Shown here piece by piece: positions 33,547 to 42,815 of a DNA stretch of 64,000 nt. The position numbers and the translations under genes were made by a program. This stretch comes from Pseudomonas sp. ICMP22404 (GTDB lineage Bacteria > Pseudomonadota > Gammaproteobacteria > Pseudomonadales > Pseudomonadaceae). Positions within the stretch are counted from its first letter, which is position 1. Each line of letters begins with the position of its first letter. The notes beneath the pieces are model-generated. The model saw only the letters and a list, made by a program, of their open reading frames with translations. It had not been told where the DNA came from and did no database searches. The DNA lies in the NCBI RefSeq assembly GCF_006227205.1, contig NZ_VCNG01000021.1, positions 1 to 64,000 of the forward strand, in the 5' to 3' direction.

Positions 33547-36492
33547 ATGAAGCCACACATGCTCAAAGGATTGCTGCGCGCCCTCGGCGCCCTGTTCACC
33601 GCACTGGCCCTCTATAGCCTGCTGGGTTTTCTGATACTGCCAGGCATCGCCTTGCGAATCGCCAATCAGCAACTGGCCAACCATGCCACGGTACCTGCTC
33701 AGATCCAGCGCATCGAACTCAATCCTTTCAGTCTTGAAGTCACCGTCTGGGGCCTGAATATCGGCGAACCGGGCAAGGAACAGGTGGGCTTCGAACGGCT
33801 GTACGCCAACCTGCAGATCGACAGCCTGTGGTCCGGTGCCCTGCACCTGGCCGACATCGAACTGGACAAGCCCCGGACCGAAGTGCTGTTCGCCAAGGAC
33901 GGCCAGTTGAACCTCCTGGGCTTGTTCAAGCTGCCACCCAGCGAGCCGACCCCTGCCAACCCCGAGACCAAGCCGTTTCCCCTGCGGGTCGACCGGATCA
34001 AGTTGGCCACCGGTTATGTCCATTTCCAGGACCTTCGCCCCAGCGAGCCCATCGAATTTCTCTACGACGCCCTTGATTTCGAGCTGAAGAACCTCAGCAC
34101 CCTGCCCGACGACAGCGCCGACATGACCCTGGTAGCCGCCGGTCCCGAAGGCGGGAAGATCGACTGGACCGGTAACGTCAGCCTTTCGCCAATCGCATCC
34201 GAGGGCAAGCTCAAGGTCACCGATGGCCAGATGAAGTTCTGGTGGCCTTACGTACGCGACGCGGTACCGCTGGTGCTGGAGAACGGCATCCTCAACCTGA
34301 GCACCGACTACAAGCTCAACCTGGCCAAGGGCACCGAGTTGCAGCTCAACAACGTGGCCGTCAGTGTCGCGCCTTTCGCCATCAAGGCCCCCGATGGCCG
34401 TCCACTGGTGAAACTCGAACGCCTGGATGTCAGCGAGACTACGGTGGACCTGGCTAAACAACAGGTCGTCGTGGGCAAGGTCCGCAGCCAGAAGCTCGAA
34501 ACCTGGGCGGCACGCGAGGCCGATGGTCAACTGGACTGGCAGAAACTCTTCGCCAGCCAGCCGGCCAAGCCGCAGGTCAAGGTAGAACCGGCATCGGCCC
34601 CGGCAGCCGCCGACTCCCCCAAACCCGAGCCCAAGGCACCCGGCAAGCCGTGGCAGGTACTGTTGAAGGATGTGCAACTGCGCGATTACCGGGTACATCT
34701 GGCCGACCGCCAGGCGCAACCCGCCGTGGCACTGGACGTCGGCCCGCTTAACCTCGACCTGCAGAACTACGACACCCTCAACGGCTCGCCTTTTACCCTC
34801 AAGCTTGATACCGGTGTGGGTAAACAGGGCAAGCTCCTGGCCGACGGCGAAGTCAACCTGAACCCGATTACCGCCAGGCTCAAGGTCAAGACCCAGGACA
34901 TCGATCTGCGGGTCGCCCAGGCCTATATCACCCCGTTCATTCGCCTGGAGCTGCGCTCAGGGATGCTCGGCAGCGACCTGATGGTCGATCTCAAGAACAC
35001 CGCACCGCTGGCCTTCGCCGTCACCGGCCGCGCCCAGGTCGACCAACTGCACACCCTCGACACCCTCAAGACCCGCGATTTCGTCAAATGGCAGAGCCTG
35101 GTGCTTGAAGGCCTCAATTATCAGCACGGTGACAGCCTGTCCATCGACAAGGTCAACCTGTTCCAGCCTTATGCCCGCTTCATGATCAACGACGACCGCA
35201 CCACCAACGTCGACGACTTGCTGATCCCACAGCCGCCGGACAGCGGCACGAAGAGCGCTGCAGCAAAACCGGCGTCCCAGGAAAAACCACTGGGTATCCA
35301 CATCGGCGCGATTGCCATCAACGAAGGCTCGGCCAACTTTGCCGACTTCAGTCTGACGCCGAATTTCGCCACGGCCATCCAGCAGCTCAACGGTCAGATC
35401 GGCACCATCGACAGCCGCCAGGCCAAACCGGCCAGCGTGGACGTCAATGGCAAGGTCGACCGCTACGCCCCGGTAACGATCAAGGGCGCTCTCAACCCGT
35501 TCGACCCGATGGCCAGCCTCGATATCGCCACCAGTTTCAAACGGGTCGAGCTGACGACGCTGACGCCCTACTCCGGCAAGTTCGCCGGCTATCGCATTCG
35601 CAAGGGCCGACTCAATCTCGACCTGCATTACCGGATCACCAAGGGTCAGCTCCAGGCCGAAAACAAGGTGGTGGTCGAGCAACTGCAACTGGGGGAAAAG
35701 GTCGACAGCCCGGACGCCGTGAGCCTGCCGCTGAAACTGGCCGTCGCACTGCTGAAGGATTCGCAGGGCAGGATCTCCATCGAGCTGCCGGTGTCCGGCA
35801 ACCTCAACGACCCGCAATTCAGTGTGATGCCGATTGTCTGGCAAACCCTGCGCAACCTGGTGGTGCGAGCGGCCCAGGCGCCGTTCAAACTCATCGGCGG
35901 ACTGGTGGCCGGCGGTGGCTCGGAAGACCTGGGCAGCGTCGCCTTCGCACCCGGCTCCAGCGACCTGAGCCAGGAAAGCGAAGGTGTGCTGCTCAAGCTC
36001 TCCGAGGCACTGGCCAAGCGTCCGGAACTGCGCCTGGAAATCGAAGGCACTGCCGCCGAAAGCAGCGACGGGCCGCTACTCGCCGGCCAGCGCCTGGAAC
36101 GCGAATACCAGTACAACTACTACAAGATGCTGCAACGCCGGGGCGACAAGGTTCCGGCCAAGGCGGCGCTGCTGCAGGTGCCGGAGGACGAAAAGGCACC
36201 GCTGCTGGAAGGCATCTATCGAACCCGTCTCAAGGCCCAGCCGCCGGCCGAATGGACACAACTGGATAAAAAGGCCCGCATCGAGAAACTGCGTGAAGGC
36301 GTTATCAAATTCTGGAGCGGCAGTGACGTATTGCTGCGCGAGTTGGGCCAGGAGCGGGCCAGCAGCATCAAGGACTTCCTGGTGGACAAGGGCAAGTTGG
36401 CCGATGACCGGGTCTATTTCATCGACGCCAGCCTCGGCCAGGCCGAAAGCGACGGGCGTGTGATCACCCCCCTGCATCTGGATGCCGAATAG
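33547..36492 (+). CDS. DUF748 (AsmA-like) envelope protein
   Basis: A 981-residue protein with one N-terminal membrane helix (about 12-32) and a very long periplasmic part built of AsmA/DUF748-like beta segments, of the class thought to bridge the membranes for lipid transport. The C-terminal 170 residues begin with SVAFAPGSSDLSQESEGVL, which resembles an OmpA-like peptidoglycan-binding start. A Pro/Ala/Lys linker lies near 345-375. Start is uncertain: 33547 and 33559 are possible; the GTG at 33514 has no support. Confidence 0.8.
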   Translation: MKPHMLKGLLRALGALFTALALYSLLGFLILPGIALRIANQQLANHATVPAQIQRIELNPFSLEVTVWGLNIGEPGKEQVGFERLYANLQIDSLWSGALHLADIELDKPRTEVLFAKDGQLNLLGLFKLPPSEPTPANPETKPFPLRVDRIKLATGYVHFQDLRPSEPIEFLYDALDFELKNLSTLPDDSADMTLVAAGPEGGKIDWTGNVSLSPIASEGKLKVTDGQMKFWWPYVRDAVPLVLENGILNLSTDYKLNLAKGTELQLNNVAVSVAPFAIKAPDGRPLVKLERLDVSETTVDLAKQQVVVGKVRSQKLETWAAREADGQLDWQKLFASQPAKPQVKVEPASAPAAADSPKPEPKAPGKPWQVLLKDVQLRDYRVHLADRQAQPAVALDVGPLNLDLQNYDTLNGSPFTLKLDTGVGKQGKLLADGEVNLNPITARLKVKTQDIDLRVAQAYITPFIRLELRSGMLGSDLMVDLKNTAPLAFAVTGRAQVDQLHTLDTLKTRDFVKWQSLVLEGLNYQHGDSLSIDKVNLFQPYARFMINDDRTTNVDDLLIPQPPDSGTKSAAAKPASQEKPLGIHIGAIAINEGSANFADFSLTPNFATAIQQLNGQIGTIDSRQAKPASVDVNGKVDRYAPVTIKGALNPFDPMASLDIATSFKRVELTTLTPYSGKFAGYRIRKGRLNLDLHYRITKGQLQAENKVVVEQLQLGEKVDSPDAVSLPLKLAVALLKDSQGRISIELPVSGNLNDPQFSVMPIVWQTLRNLVVRAAQAPFKLIGGLVAGGGSEDLGSVAFAPGSSDLSQESEGVLLKLSEALAKRPELRLEIEGTAAESSDGPLLAGQRLEREYQYNYYKMLQRRGDKVPAKAALLQVPEDEKAPLLEGIYRTRLKAQPPAEWTQLDKKARIEKLREGVIKFWSGSDVLLRELGQERASSIKDFLVDKGKLADDRVYFIDASLGQAESDGRVITPLHLDAE

Positions 36493-36493
36493 G

Positions 36494-36790
36494 ATGAAGC
36501 GTCTCTACTGGCTCGGCCTGGGTTTGCTGCTCACCACCGCTCATGCATCGGCTGCCGACACATTGCGTTGCGGCAGCCAGTTGATCAGTGTTGGCGACCG
36601 CTCTAGCGAAGTGTTGCAAAAGTGCGGACAACCGGTGGCGCGGGACGATCTGGGCTACAAACGCAGCGTCAATCGCAGGGAGGAATACCCGGTGGAAGAA
36701 TGGACCTATGGCCCCAACAGCGGCATGTACCAGTTCCTGCGCTTCGAGGGTAATCGACTGGTGCAGATCACCAGTCGGCGTGGGCACTGA
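36494..36790 (+). CDS. DUF2845 domain-containing secreted protein
   Basis: A 98-residue protein with a signal peptide MKRLYWLGLGLLLTTAHASA and a domain with two cysteines (LRCGSQLISVGD, EVLQKCGQP) matching DUF2845. Function unknown. An in-frame ATG at 36482 overlaps the end of the DUF748 gene; 36494 starts the signal peptide directly and is preferred. It is probably co-transcribed with the DUF748 gene. Confidence 0.82.
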   Translation: MKRLYWLGLGLLLTTAHASAADTLRCGSQLISVGDRSSEVLQKCGQPVARDDLGYKRSVNRREEYPVEEWTYGPNSGMYQFLRFEGNRLVQITSRRGH

Positions 36791-36808
36791 GGTTGGCAAT
36801 GACACCGC

Positions 36809-36906
36809 TATCGCGAGCAGGCTCGCTCCCACAGGGGATCGATGCCGAGCGTACATTTTTGGAACAACCCAATACCAATGTGGGAGCGAGCCTGCTCGCG
36901 ATGGCG
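36809..36906. repeat. REP pair in reversed arm order, copy 6
   Basis: Arms at 36809-36834 (ATCGCGAGCAGGCTCGCTCC) and 36879-36906 (TGTGGGAGCGAGCCTGCTCG) are in the opposite order to the other pairs, so this is either two single elements or an inside-out pair. Confidence 0.85.
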
Positions 36907-36950
36907 GTGGATCAGCCAATACAATCGTCGACTGACCTCCATCCAAAATA

Positions 36951-36983
36951 AAACAGGCCCCCGGCAAAATGCCGAGGGCCTGT
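36951..36983 (-). terminator. Terminator of the BON gene
   Basis: ACAGGCCC/GGGCCTGT with an inner GGC/GCC (36953-36983) followed, on the minus strand, by TTTTATTTT. Confidence 0.75.
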
Positions 36984-37090
36984 GGCGGCCACGTCCCTGT
37001 GGCCTTTCGCATGAACTCCAAAGCAACGGCAAACGTATGACACAGCCCGTTTGCCGCGCCCTCTCCCAGTCCAGGCGAGAAGTCTTGGCC

Positions 37091-37444
37091 TTATTCGGCC
37101 TTCAGGCCATCAGCCGATACGGCTTTGACGCCTTTGATTTTCTTGGCGATCGCCACGGCGGTGGTTTTCTGAGCTTCGGTGACAGCAACAGTCGAAGACA
37201 GGGATACGACGCCTTTGTTGGTTTCAACCTTGATGTCGGAGCCTGGGATACCCTTTTCGGTGACCAAGTCAGCTTTGACTTTGGTGGTGATCCAGGTGTC
37301 CTTGGTTTCTTCCTTGGCTTTAGTCACTTCACCAGCAGCCAACATCATCGGAGCCTGGGTCGCTTGAGCAGTCTCGGCAAATGCGTTAGCCATGGTCAAG
37401 GTCAGTGCGGCAGCAGTAGCGGCAGTGATAGCGAACTTCTTCAT
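37091..37444 (-). CDS. BON domain-containing periplasmic protein
   Basis: A 117-residue protein. The signal peptide ends at NAFA (about residue 23). A short linker leads to one BON domain (about 48-115) with TWITTKVKADLVTEKGIPG and NKGVVSLSSTV. Single-BON proteins related to OsmY occur in the periplasm and are often stress induced. AGGAG is well placed before the ATG. The upstream region holds a sigma54-type promoter, which is unexpected. Confidence 0.88.
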   Translation of the reverse strand: MKKFAITAATAAALTLTMANAFAETAQATQAPMMLAAGEVTKAKEETKDTWITTKVKADLVTEKGIPGSDIKVETNKGVVSLSSTVAVTEAQKTTAVAIAKKIKGVKAVSADGLKAE

Positions 37445-37509
37445 ACGAGTAACTCCTGTTTTTCTCAGAAACTGCCGGAGGTGATTCCCGGCAGGGTTAT
37501 CAGGAGTAG

Positions 37510-37525
37510 TGCGAAGGGTGTGCCA
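37510..37525 (-). promoter_or_regulatory. Sigma54-type promoter before the BON gene
   Basis: On the minus strand TGGCACACCCTTCGCA has GG and GC ten bases apart; the TGGCAC block is perfect and the -12 block (TCGCA) is one off TTGCA. It stands 65 bases before the start codon. Confidence 0.55.
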
Positions 37526-37696
37526 GCTTTGACGAATAAAATAATTCCTTATAAATCAGCCATTTAAGCGAAGCGCCGATTTACTTGATCATGCAAAATG
37601 CATGAGCGACTGATTCTGTACATGCAAGTTGCGGTTTTTTTCCGCTTCTTAAACAGCTGAATTAACGAGCTTTTTTGTTTCACTGCCAAGAGGACG

Positions 37697-37724
37697 TAAA
37701 AAACCCCGCAATTAAAGCGGGGTT
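37697..37724 (-). terminator. pilA terminator
   Basis: AACCCCGC (37702-37709) and GCGGGGTT (37717-37724), read on the minus strand, end in a run of T. It lies 20 bases past the pilA stop. Confidence 0.88.
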
Positions 37725-37742
37725 CTTCGCAAGGCCATGCCC

Positions 37743-38165
37743 TCAACTACCGGCAGCGGCACCGGTGCATCCAGCCGGCAGGTATTCCTGGGCTGCCGTC
37801 GAAGCACAGGTCCAGACACCTGCTGCCGAGCGCGACAGTGTAATGGTCTTGCCGAGTACCGGAGCGGGCGCATTCAACAAGGCGCACGCTATAGTGCCCG
37901 TACCATCTGAAGCAGTACCTGAGGCGGTCAACGTACAATTACTGGTGGGCGAGGTTCCACCAATGTTGGCCAACGTGGGGTTGGTCCCCTGGTTCATGAT
38001 GTCCTCAAAGGGCACTTTCAATGCAGACACTTCCGCCAACCCGGCCGTTGCCTTCGCCCGCGCCTGATACTTGGAATATTGCGGCAACGCAAACGTCGCC
38101 AGAATGCCGATAATCGCCACGACGATCAGCAGCTCGATCAACGTGAAACCATTCTGCTTGCTCAT
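37743..38165 (-). CDS. pilA: Type IV major pilin PilA
   Basis: A 140-residue type IVa pilin. The leader MSKQNG is cut before FTLIELLIVVAIIGILA, with the required Glu at mature position 5. The globular part has two cysteine pairs; the last, WTC...AGC near the C-terminus, forms the D-loop. GGAG six bases before 38165 fixes the start. It is divergent from pilB, and a sigma54 promoter lies 49 bases upstream, matching PilR control. Confidence 0.93.
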   Translation of the reverse strand: MSKQNGFTLIELLIVVAIIGILATFALPQYSKYQARAKATAGLAEVSALKVPFEDIMNQGTNPTLANIGGTSPTSNCTLTASGTASDGTGTIACALLNAPAPVLGKTITLSRSAAGVWTCASTAAQEYLPAGCTGAAAGS

Positions 38166-38213
38166 AGACATCTCCATTAACATGAGGCGAAATCTCATGC
38201 TTGGAGGGTGTAT

Positions 38214-38229
38214 TGCACGGCACATGCCA
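38214..38229 (-). promoter_or_regulatory. Sigma54 promoter of pilA
   Basis: On the minus strand TGGCATGTGCCGTGCA: GG and GC ten bases apart, matching TGGCAY-N5-TTGCA closely. A T-rich TTTTTTGTCAC lies further upstream (38305-38315 on the plus strand), where PilR sites would be expected. PilS and PilR are encoded at 55571-58497. Confidence 0.8.
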
Positions 38230-38389
38230 ATCCCCGCGACCCTGCCAGCAAGAGCTTCCAGCCCAAGGAAGCCCAACGTCCTACCCCAACATCCGCACTA
38301 TCTGACGTTTTTTGTCACCCGCCCCCGCTGGTTTGGCGTCGAGGCTTGACTAGGCTATAAGTCATGAACTGTCAGCAGTCGGGATCCCC

Positions 38390-40090
38390 ATGAATGACAT
38401 CGCCCTCAGCGGCCTGACCAAGCAACTGGTGCTGGCCGAGCTGATCACCGAGCAAAGCGCGCAGCAGGCGCAGCAACAAGCCCAACGCAACCGCATGCCC
38501 CTGGTCAGTTATCTGGTGCAGAACAAACTGGTCCAGAGTCGCCAGGTTGCGGAAATCGCCTCGGAGCATTTCGGCGTCGCCCTGCTGGACCTCAACAGCC
38601 TGGACAAGGAAAGCCAGCCCACCGGCCTTGTCAGTGAAAAACTGGTTCGGCAACACCATGCCCTGCCGCTGTGGCGGCGCGGCAACAAGCTGTTCGTGGG
38701 GATCTCCGATCCCACCAACCACCAGGCCATCAACGACATCCAGTTCAGTACCGGCCTGACCACCGAAGCCATCCTGGTGGAAGACGACAAACTCAGCGAT
38801 GCCATCGAGAGGTTTTTCGAATCCGGCACCACGGGCCTGGAAGGCATGGGTGATGTCGACCTCGATGGCCTGGACATCGAGTCGGACGACGATCGCAAGC
38901 AGGACGCCATCGCCGGTCAGGACGCCGACGACGCGCCAGTGGTGCGGTTCGTCAACAAGATGCTGCTGGACGCGATCAAGGGCGGCTCTTCCGACCTGCA
39001 CTTCGAACCCTATGAGAAATCCTACCGGGTGCGGGTGCGCACCGATGGCATGCTGCGGGAAGTGGCCAGGCCGCCGACCCAACTGGCCAGCCGCATCGCC
39101 GCGCGCCTGAAGGTCATGGCCAGCCTGGATATTTCCGAGCGGCGCAAACCCCAGGACGGTCGGTTGAAAATGCGCCTGTCGAAAACCAAATCCATCGACT
39201 TCCGAGTCAATACCCTGCCCACGCTCTGGGGCGAAAAAGTGGTGATCCGGATTCTCGACCCTTCCAGCGCGCAAATGGGCATCGATGCCCTGGGCTACGA
39301 ACCGGATCAGAAAGAGCTCTACCTCGCGGCCCTCAAACAACCCCAAGGGCTGATCCTGGTCACCGGGCCGACCGGCTCGGGCAAGACTGTCTCGCTCTAC
39401 ACCGGCCTGAATATCCTCAATACCGTGGATATCAATATTTCCACCGCCGAAGACCCGGTGGAAATCAATATGGAAGGCATCAACCAGGTCAACGTGAACC
39501 CACGCCAAGGGCTGGACTTTGCCCAGGCCCTGCGCTCCTTCCTGCGTCAGGACCCGGACGTGATCATGGTGGGTGAGATCCGCGACCTGGAAACGGCCGA
39601 AATCGCCATCAAGGCCGCCCAGACCGGGCACATGGTGCTCTCCACCCTGCACACCAACAGCGCCGCCGAAACCCTGATCCGCTTGCAGAACATGGGCATC
39701 CCCGGCTTCAACATCGCCACCGCGGTCCATCTGATCATCGCCCAGCGCCTGGCGCGGAAACTGTGCAGCCACTGCAAGAAAGCCACGGAGATTCCCGAGG
39801 AAACCCTGCTCAAGGAGGGTTTCCCCAAGGAACGCATCGGCTCATTCACGATCTATGAGCCGGTCGGTTGCGAACAGTGCAACAACGGCTACAAAGGACG
39901 CGTGGGGGTTTACGAAGTGGTAAAAAATACGCCTGAACTGCAACGGCTGATCATGGCCGAAGGCAATTCCCTGGAAATCGACCTGCAAATGCGCAAGGAC
40001 GGGTTCAACGATCTGCGTACTTCGGGGCTGCTCAAGGTGATGCAAGGGGTGACCAGCCTCGAAGAAATCAACCGGGTCACCAAGGACTGA
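38390..40090 (+). CDS. pilB: Type IV pilus assembly ATPase PilB
   Basis: A 566-residue hexameric extension motor. The N-terminal MshEN domain (about 10-150) is a likely cyclic di-GMP or nucleotide sensor; the GspE-type ATPase has Walker A GPTGSGKTVSLY (about 326), the Asp box, Walker B and a His box with HTNSAAETLIRL. The tetracysteine zinc motif CSHCKK...CEQCNNGY is near 460-500. First gene of pilBCD. Confidence 0.96.
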   Translation: MNDIALSGLTKQLVLAELITEQSAQQAQQQAQRNRMPLVSYLVQNKLVQSRQVAEIASEHFGVALLDLNSLDKESQPTGLVSEKLVRQHHALPLWRRGNKLFVGISDPTNHQAINDIQFSTGLTTEAILVEDDKLSDAIERFFESGTTGLEGMGDVDLDGLDIESDDDRKQDAIAGQDADDAPVVRFVNKMLLDAIKGGSSDLHFEPYEKSYRVRVRTDGMLREVARPPTQLASRIAARLKVMASLDISERRKPQDGRLKMRLSKTKSIDFRVNTLPTLWGEKVVIRILDPSSAQMGIDALGYEPDQKELYLAALKQPQGLILVTGPTGSGKTVSLYTGLNILNTVDINISTAEDPVEINMEGINQVNVNPRQGLDFAQALRSFLRQDPDVIMVGEIRDLETAEIAIKAAQTGHMVLSTLHTNSAAETLIRLQNMGIPGFNIATAVHLIIAQRLARKLCSHCKKATEIPEETLLKEGFPKERIGSFTIYEPVGCEQCNNGYKGRVGVYEVVKNTPELQRLIMAEGNSLEIDLQMRKDGFNDLRTSGLLKVMQGVTSLEEINRVTKD

Positions 40091-40092
40091 AC

Positions 40093-41310
40093 ATGGCGGT
40101 CAAGGCAGTAAAAACCGACACCTACACCTGGGAAGGCAAAGACCGCAAAGGCACGAAGATGTCCGGTGAGCTGACCGGCCAGAGCCCGGCCCTGGTCAAG
40201 GCGCAACTGCGCAAACAAGGCATCAACCCGGAAAAGGTACGCAAGAAATCCACGTCGATATTCGGCAAGGGCAAACGCATCAAACCGCTGGACATCGCCC
40301 TCTTCACCCGCCAGATGGCGACGATGCTCAAGGCCGGTGTGCCCCTGCTGCAAGCCTTCGACATCATTGGCGAAGGCTTCGACAATGCCAACATGCGCAA
40401 GCTGGTGGAGGAGGTGAAACAGGAAGTCGCCGCCGGTAACAGTTTTGCCGCGTCGTTGCGCAAATGCCCGCAGTACTTCGACGAGTTGTATTGCAACCTG
40501 GTGGACGCCGGTGAGCAGGCCGGCGCCCTGGACACCTTGCTGGACCGTGTGGCGACCTACAAGGAAAAGAGCGAGGCCCTCAAGGCCAAGATCAAGAAAG
40601 CCATGACCTATCCGGCGGCCGTTGTGCTTGTCGCAGCAGTGGTCACCGGCATTCTGTTGGTCAAGGTGGTGCCGCAGTTCGAATCGGTGTTCTCCGGGTT
40701 CGGCGCGAAACTACCTGCCTTTACCCTGATGGTCATCGGCCTGTCGGAGTTCATGCAAGAGTCATGGTGGCTGCTGCTGGGCGGGGCGGTGGGCGCGTTT
40801 TTTGGCGTGAAGTATGCCCTCAAGCGCTCCCAGGGCTTTCGTGACTGGCGCGACAAATGGTTGCTCAAGCTGCCACTGGTAGGCGCCCTGATGTACAAGT
40901 CGGCGGTAGCCCGCTACGCCCGGACGCTCTCCACCACCTTCGCCGCTGGCGTGCCACTGGTGGAGGCCCTGGACTCGGTCTCCGGCGCCACCGGCAACGT
41001 GGTGTTCAAACGTGCGGTACAGCGTATCCGCCAAGACGTCTCGACCGGCATGCAGTTGAATTTTTCCATGCGCGCCTCAGGCATATTCCCAAACCTGGCG
41101 ATCCAGATGACCGCCATCGGCGAGGAATCCGGGGCGCTGGACGATATGCTCGACAAGGTGGCGGGTTTCTATGAGGCCGAGGTCGACAATCTGGTGGACA
41201 ACCTCACCAGCCTGATGGAACCCTTCATCATGGTGGTCCTGGGGGTGGTCGTCGGCGGTCTGGTGGTCGCCATGTACCTGCCCATCTTTCAACTCGGCTC
41301 TGCGATCTGA
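40093..41310 (+). CDS. pilC: Type IV pilus inner-membrane platform protein PilC
   Basis: A 405-residue GspF-family protein that couples PilB rotation to pilin assembly. Two T2SSF domains (about 70-195 and 275-395) with the repeated FTRQMATMLKAGVPL and YARTLSTTFAAGVPL motifs, and three membrane helices. It begins two bases after the pilB stop. Confidence 0.96.
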   Translation: MAVKAVKTDTYTWEGKDRKGTKMSGELTGQSPALVKAQLRKQGINPEKVRKKSTSIFGKGKRIKPLDIALFTRQMATMLKAGVPLLQAFDIIGEGFDNANMRKLVEEVKQEVAAGNSFAASLRKCPQYFDELYCNLVDAGEQAGALDTLLDRVATYKEKSEALKAKIKKAMTYPAAVVLVAAVVTGILLVKVVPQFESVFSGFGAKLPAFTLMVIGLSEFMQESWWLLLGGAVGAFFGVKYALKRSQGFRDWRDKWLLKLPLVGALMYKSAVARYARTLSTTFAAGVPLVEALDSVSGATGNVVFKRAVQRIRQDVSTGMQLNFSMRASGIFPNLAIQMTAIGEESGALDDMLDKVAGFYEAEVDNLVDNLTSLMEPFIMVVLGVVVGGLVVAMYLPIFQLGSAI

Positions 41311-41311
41311 C

Positions 41312-42181
41312 ATGCCCCTGAGCGAATTCTTCGTGCTTTATCCCATGGCCTTTGTGCTGGCGGCGCTATTGCTCGGGCTGATTGTCGGCAGCTTTCTCAA
41401 TGTGCTGGTGTGGCGCCTGCCCAAGATGCTCACCCGCGAATGGCGGCTGCAAGCCCACGACCTGCTGGGCCTGCCTGCCGAAACGCCCGGCCCGGCCTAC
41501 AACCTGATGCTGCCTCACTCCCAATGCCCTCACTGCGGCCACCGCATCCGGGCCTGGGAAAATATCCCGTTGCTCAGCTACCTCGCACTGCGTGGCCGCT
41601 GCTCCAGTTGCGCCACCCCCATTGGGCGCCGCTATCCCCTGACCGAGCTGGCCTGCGGCGCGCTGTCGGCGTTCGTCGCCTGGCATTTCGGCTTCGGCTG
41701 GCAGGCCGCGCTGGTGATGGTCTTGAGCTGGGGCCTGCTGGGCATGAGCCTGATCGATGCCGAGCATCAGCTGCTGCCCGACACGCTGGTGCTGCCCTTG
41801 TTGTGGCTGGGGCTGATCGTCAACAGCTTCGGATTGTTCGTTTCGCTGAACCAGGCAGTGTGGGGAGCGGTGGCCGGTTATCTGGCGCTGTGGTCGGTGT
41901 TCTGGGTTTTCAAGCTGCTCACCGGCAAGGAAGGCATGGGCTACGGCGACTTCAAGCTGCTGGCGATGCTCGGGGCCTGGGGCGGCTGGCAGATCCTGCC
42001 GCTGACGCTATTGCTGTCGTCGCTGGTGGGTGCCTTGGTCGGGGTCGTCATGTTGCGCATGCGCAATGCTCCGGCGTCGACACAGATCCCCTTTGGGCCT
42101 TATTTAGCCATTGCCGGCTGGATTGCCTTGCTCTGGGGTGGTCAAATAACCGACTTCTATTGGCACTCTGTCGGTTTCTAA
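41312..42181 (+). CDS. pilD: Prepilin leader peptidase/N-methyltransferase PilD
   Basis: A 289-residue polytopic aspartyl protease that cuts and N-methylates prepilins and pseudopilins. The cytoplasmic CPHCGHRI...CSSCATP tetracysteine zinc loop is at about 72-100. Catalytic aspartates lie in SLIDAEHQLLPD and GMGYGDFKLLA. It would process PilA and PilE of this window. One base separates it from pilC. Confidence 0.96.
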   Translation: MPLSEFFVLYPMAFVLAALLLGLIVGSFLNVLVWRLPKMLTREWRLQAHDLLGLPAETPGPAYNLMLPHSQCPHCGHRIRAWENIPLLSYLALRGRCSSCATPIGRRYPLTELACGALSAFVAWHFGFGWQAALVMVLSWGLLGMSLIDAEHQLLPDTLVLPLLWLGLIVNSFGLFVSLNQAVWGAVAGYLALWSVFWVFKLLTGKEGMGYGDFKLLAMLGAWGGWQILPLTLLLSSLVGALVGVVMLRMRNAPASTQIPFGPYLAIAGWIALLWGGQITDFYWHSVGF

Positions 42182-42191
42182 CGATTTCCTT

Positions 42192-42815
42192 ATGAACAAT
42201 CCCGTGGAAAAACCCTGGATTCTCGGCCTGACCGGCGGTATCGGCAGCGGCAAAAGTGCTGCGGCCCAGCACTTCATCGACTTGGGCGTGCATGTGGTCG
42301 ACGCCGATCATGCGGCGCGCTGGGTGGTCGAACCGGGGCGTCCGGCACTGGCGAAAATCGCCGAGCACTTCGGCCCGGACGTGCTCCAGGCCGACGGTAC
42401 GCTGGATCGCGCGGCCTTGCGCAAATTGATTTTCGAGAATGCCGACGAGCGTCGCTGGCTTGAGGCACTGCTGCATCCGTTGATCGCCGACGAAATTGCC
42501 CATCACCTGGCCCAAGCCCGATCGCCCTATGCAATCCTCGTATCACCGCTGCTGATCGAGTCAGGGCAGTACGCCATGACCCAACGGATCCTGGTGATCG
42601 ACGCACCTGAACAACTCCAGATCGAACGGACCTTGCAACGCGACCAGATCAGCGAGCAACAGGCCCAGGCGATCCTCAAGGCACAATCCAGCCGCCAGGA
42701 TCGCCTGAGCCATGCCGACGATGTGGTGGTCAACGACCGCGACCTCGCCTGGCTGCACAGCGAGGTCGAACGCCTGCATCATTCCTACCTTACATTGCGT
42801 GGAGGCCAATCATGA
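42192..42815 (+). CDS. coaE: Dephospho-CoA kinase
   Basis: A 207-residue P-loop kinase for the last step of coenzyme A synthesis, the product chain that begins with panBCD. Walker A GGIGSGKSAAA is at about 14-24 and DADHAARWVV follows. It is the fourth gene of the pil unit, 10 bases after pilD, a common gammaproteobacterial order. Confidence 0.96.
   Translation: MNNPVEKPWILGLTGGIGSGKSAAAQHFIDLGVHVVDADHAARWVVEPGRPALAKIAEHFGPDVLQADGTLDRAALRKLIFENADERRWLEALLHPLIADEIAHHLAQARSPYAILVSPLLIESGQYAMTQRILVIDAPEQLQIERTLQRDQISEQQAQAILKAQSSRQDRLSHADDVVVNDRDLAWLHSEVERLHHSYLTLRGGQS

Noticed and set aside
36842..37567. 241-codon plus-strand frame across the BON gene
   Set aside because: It starts in a REP and runs antisense to a well-supported BON gene and its terminator.
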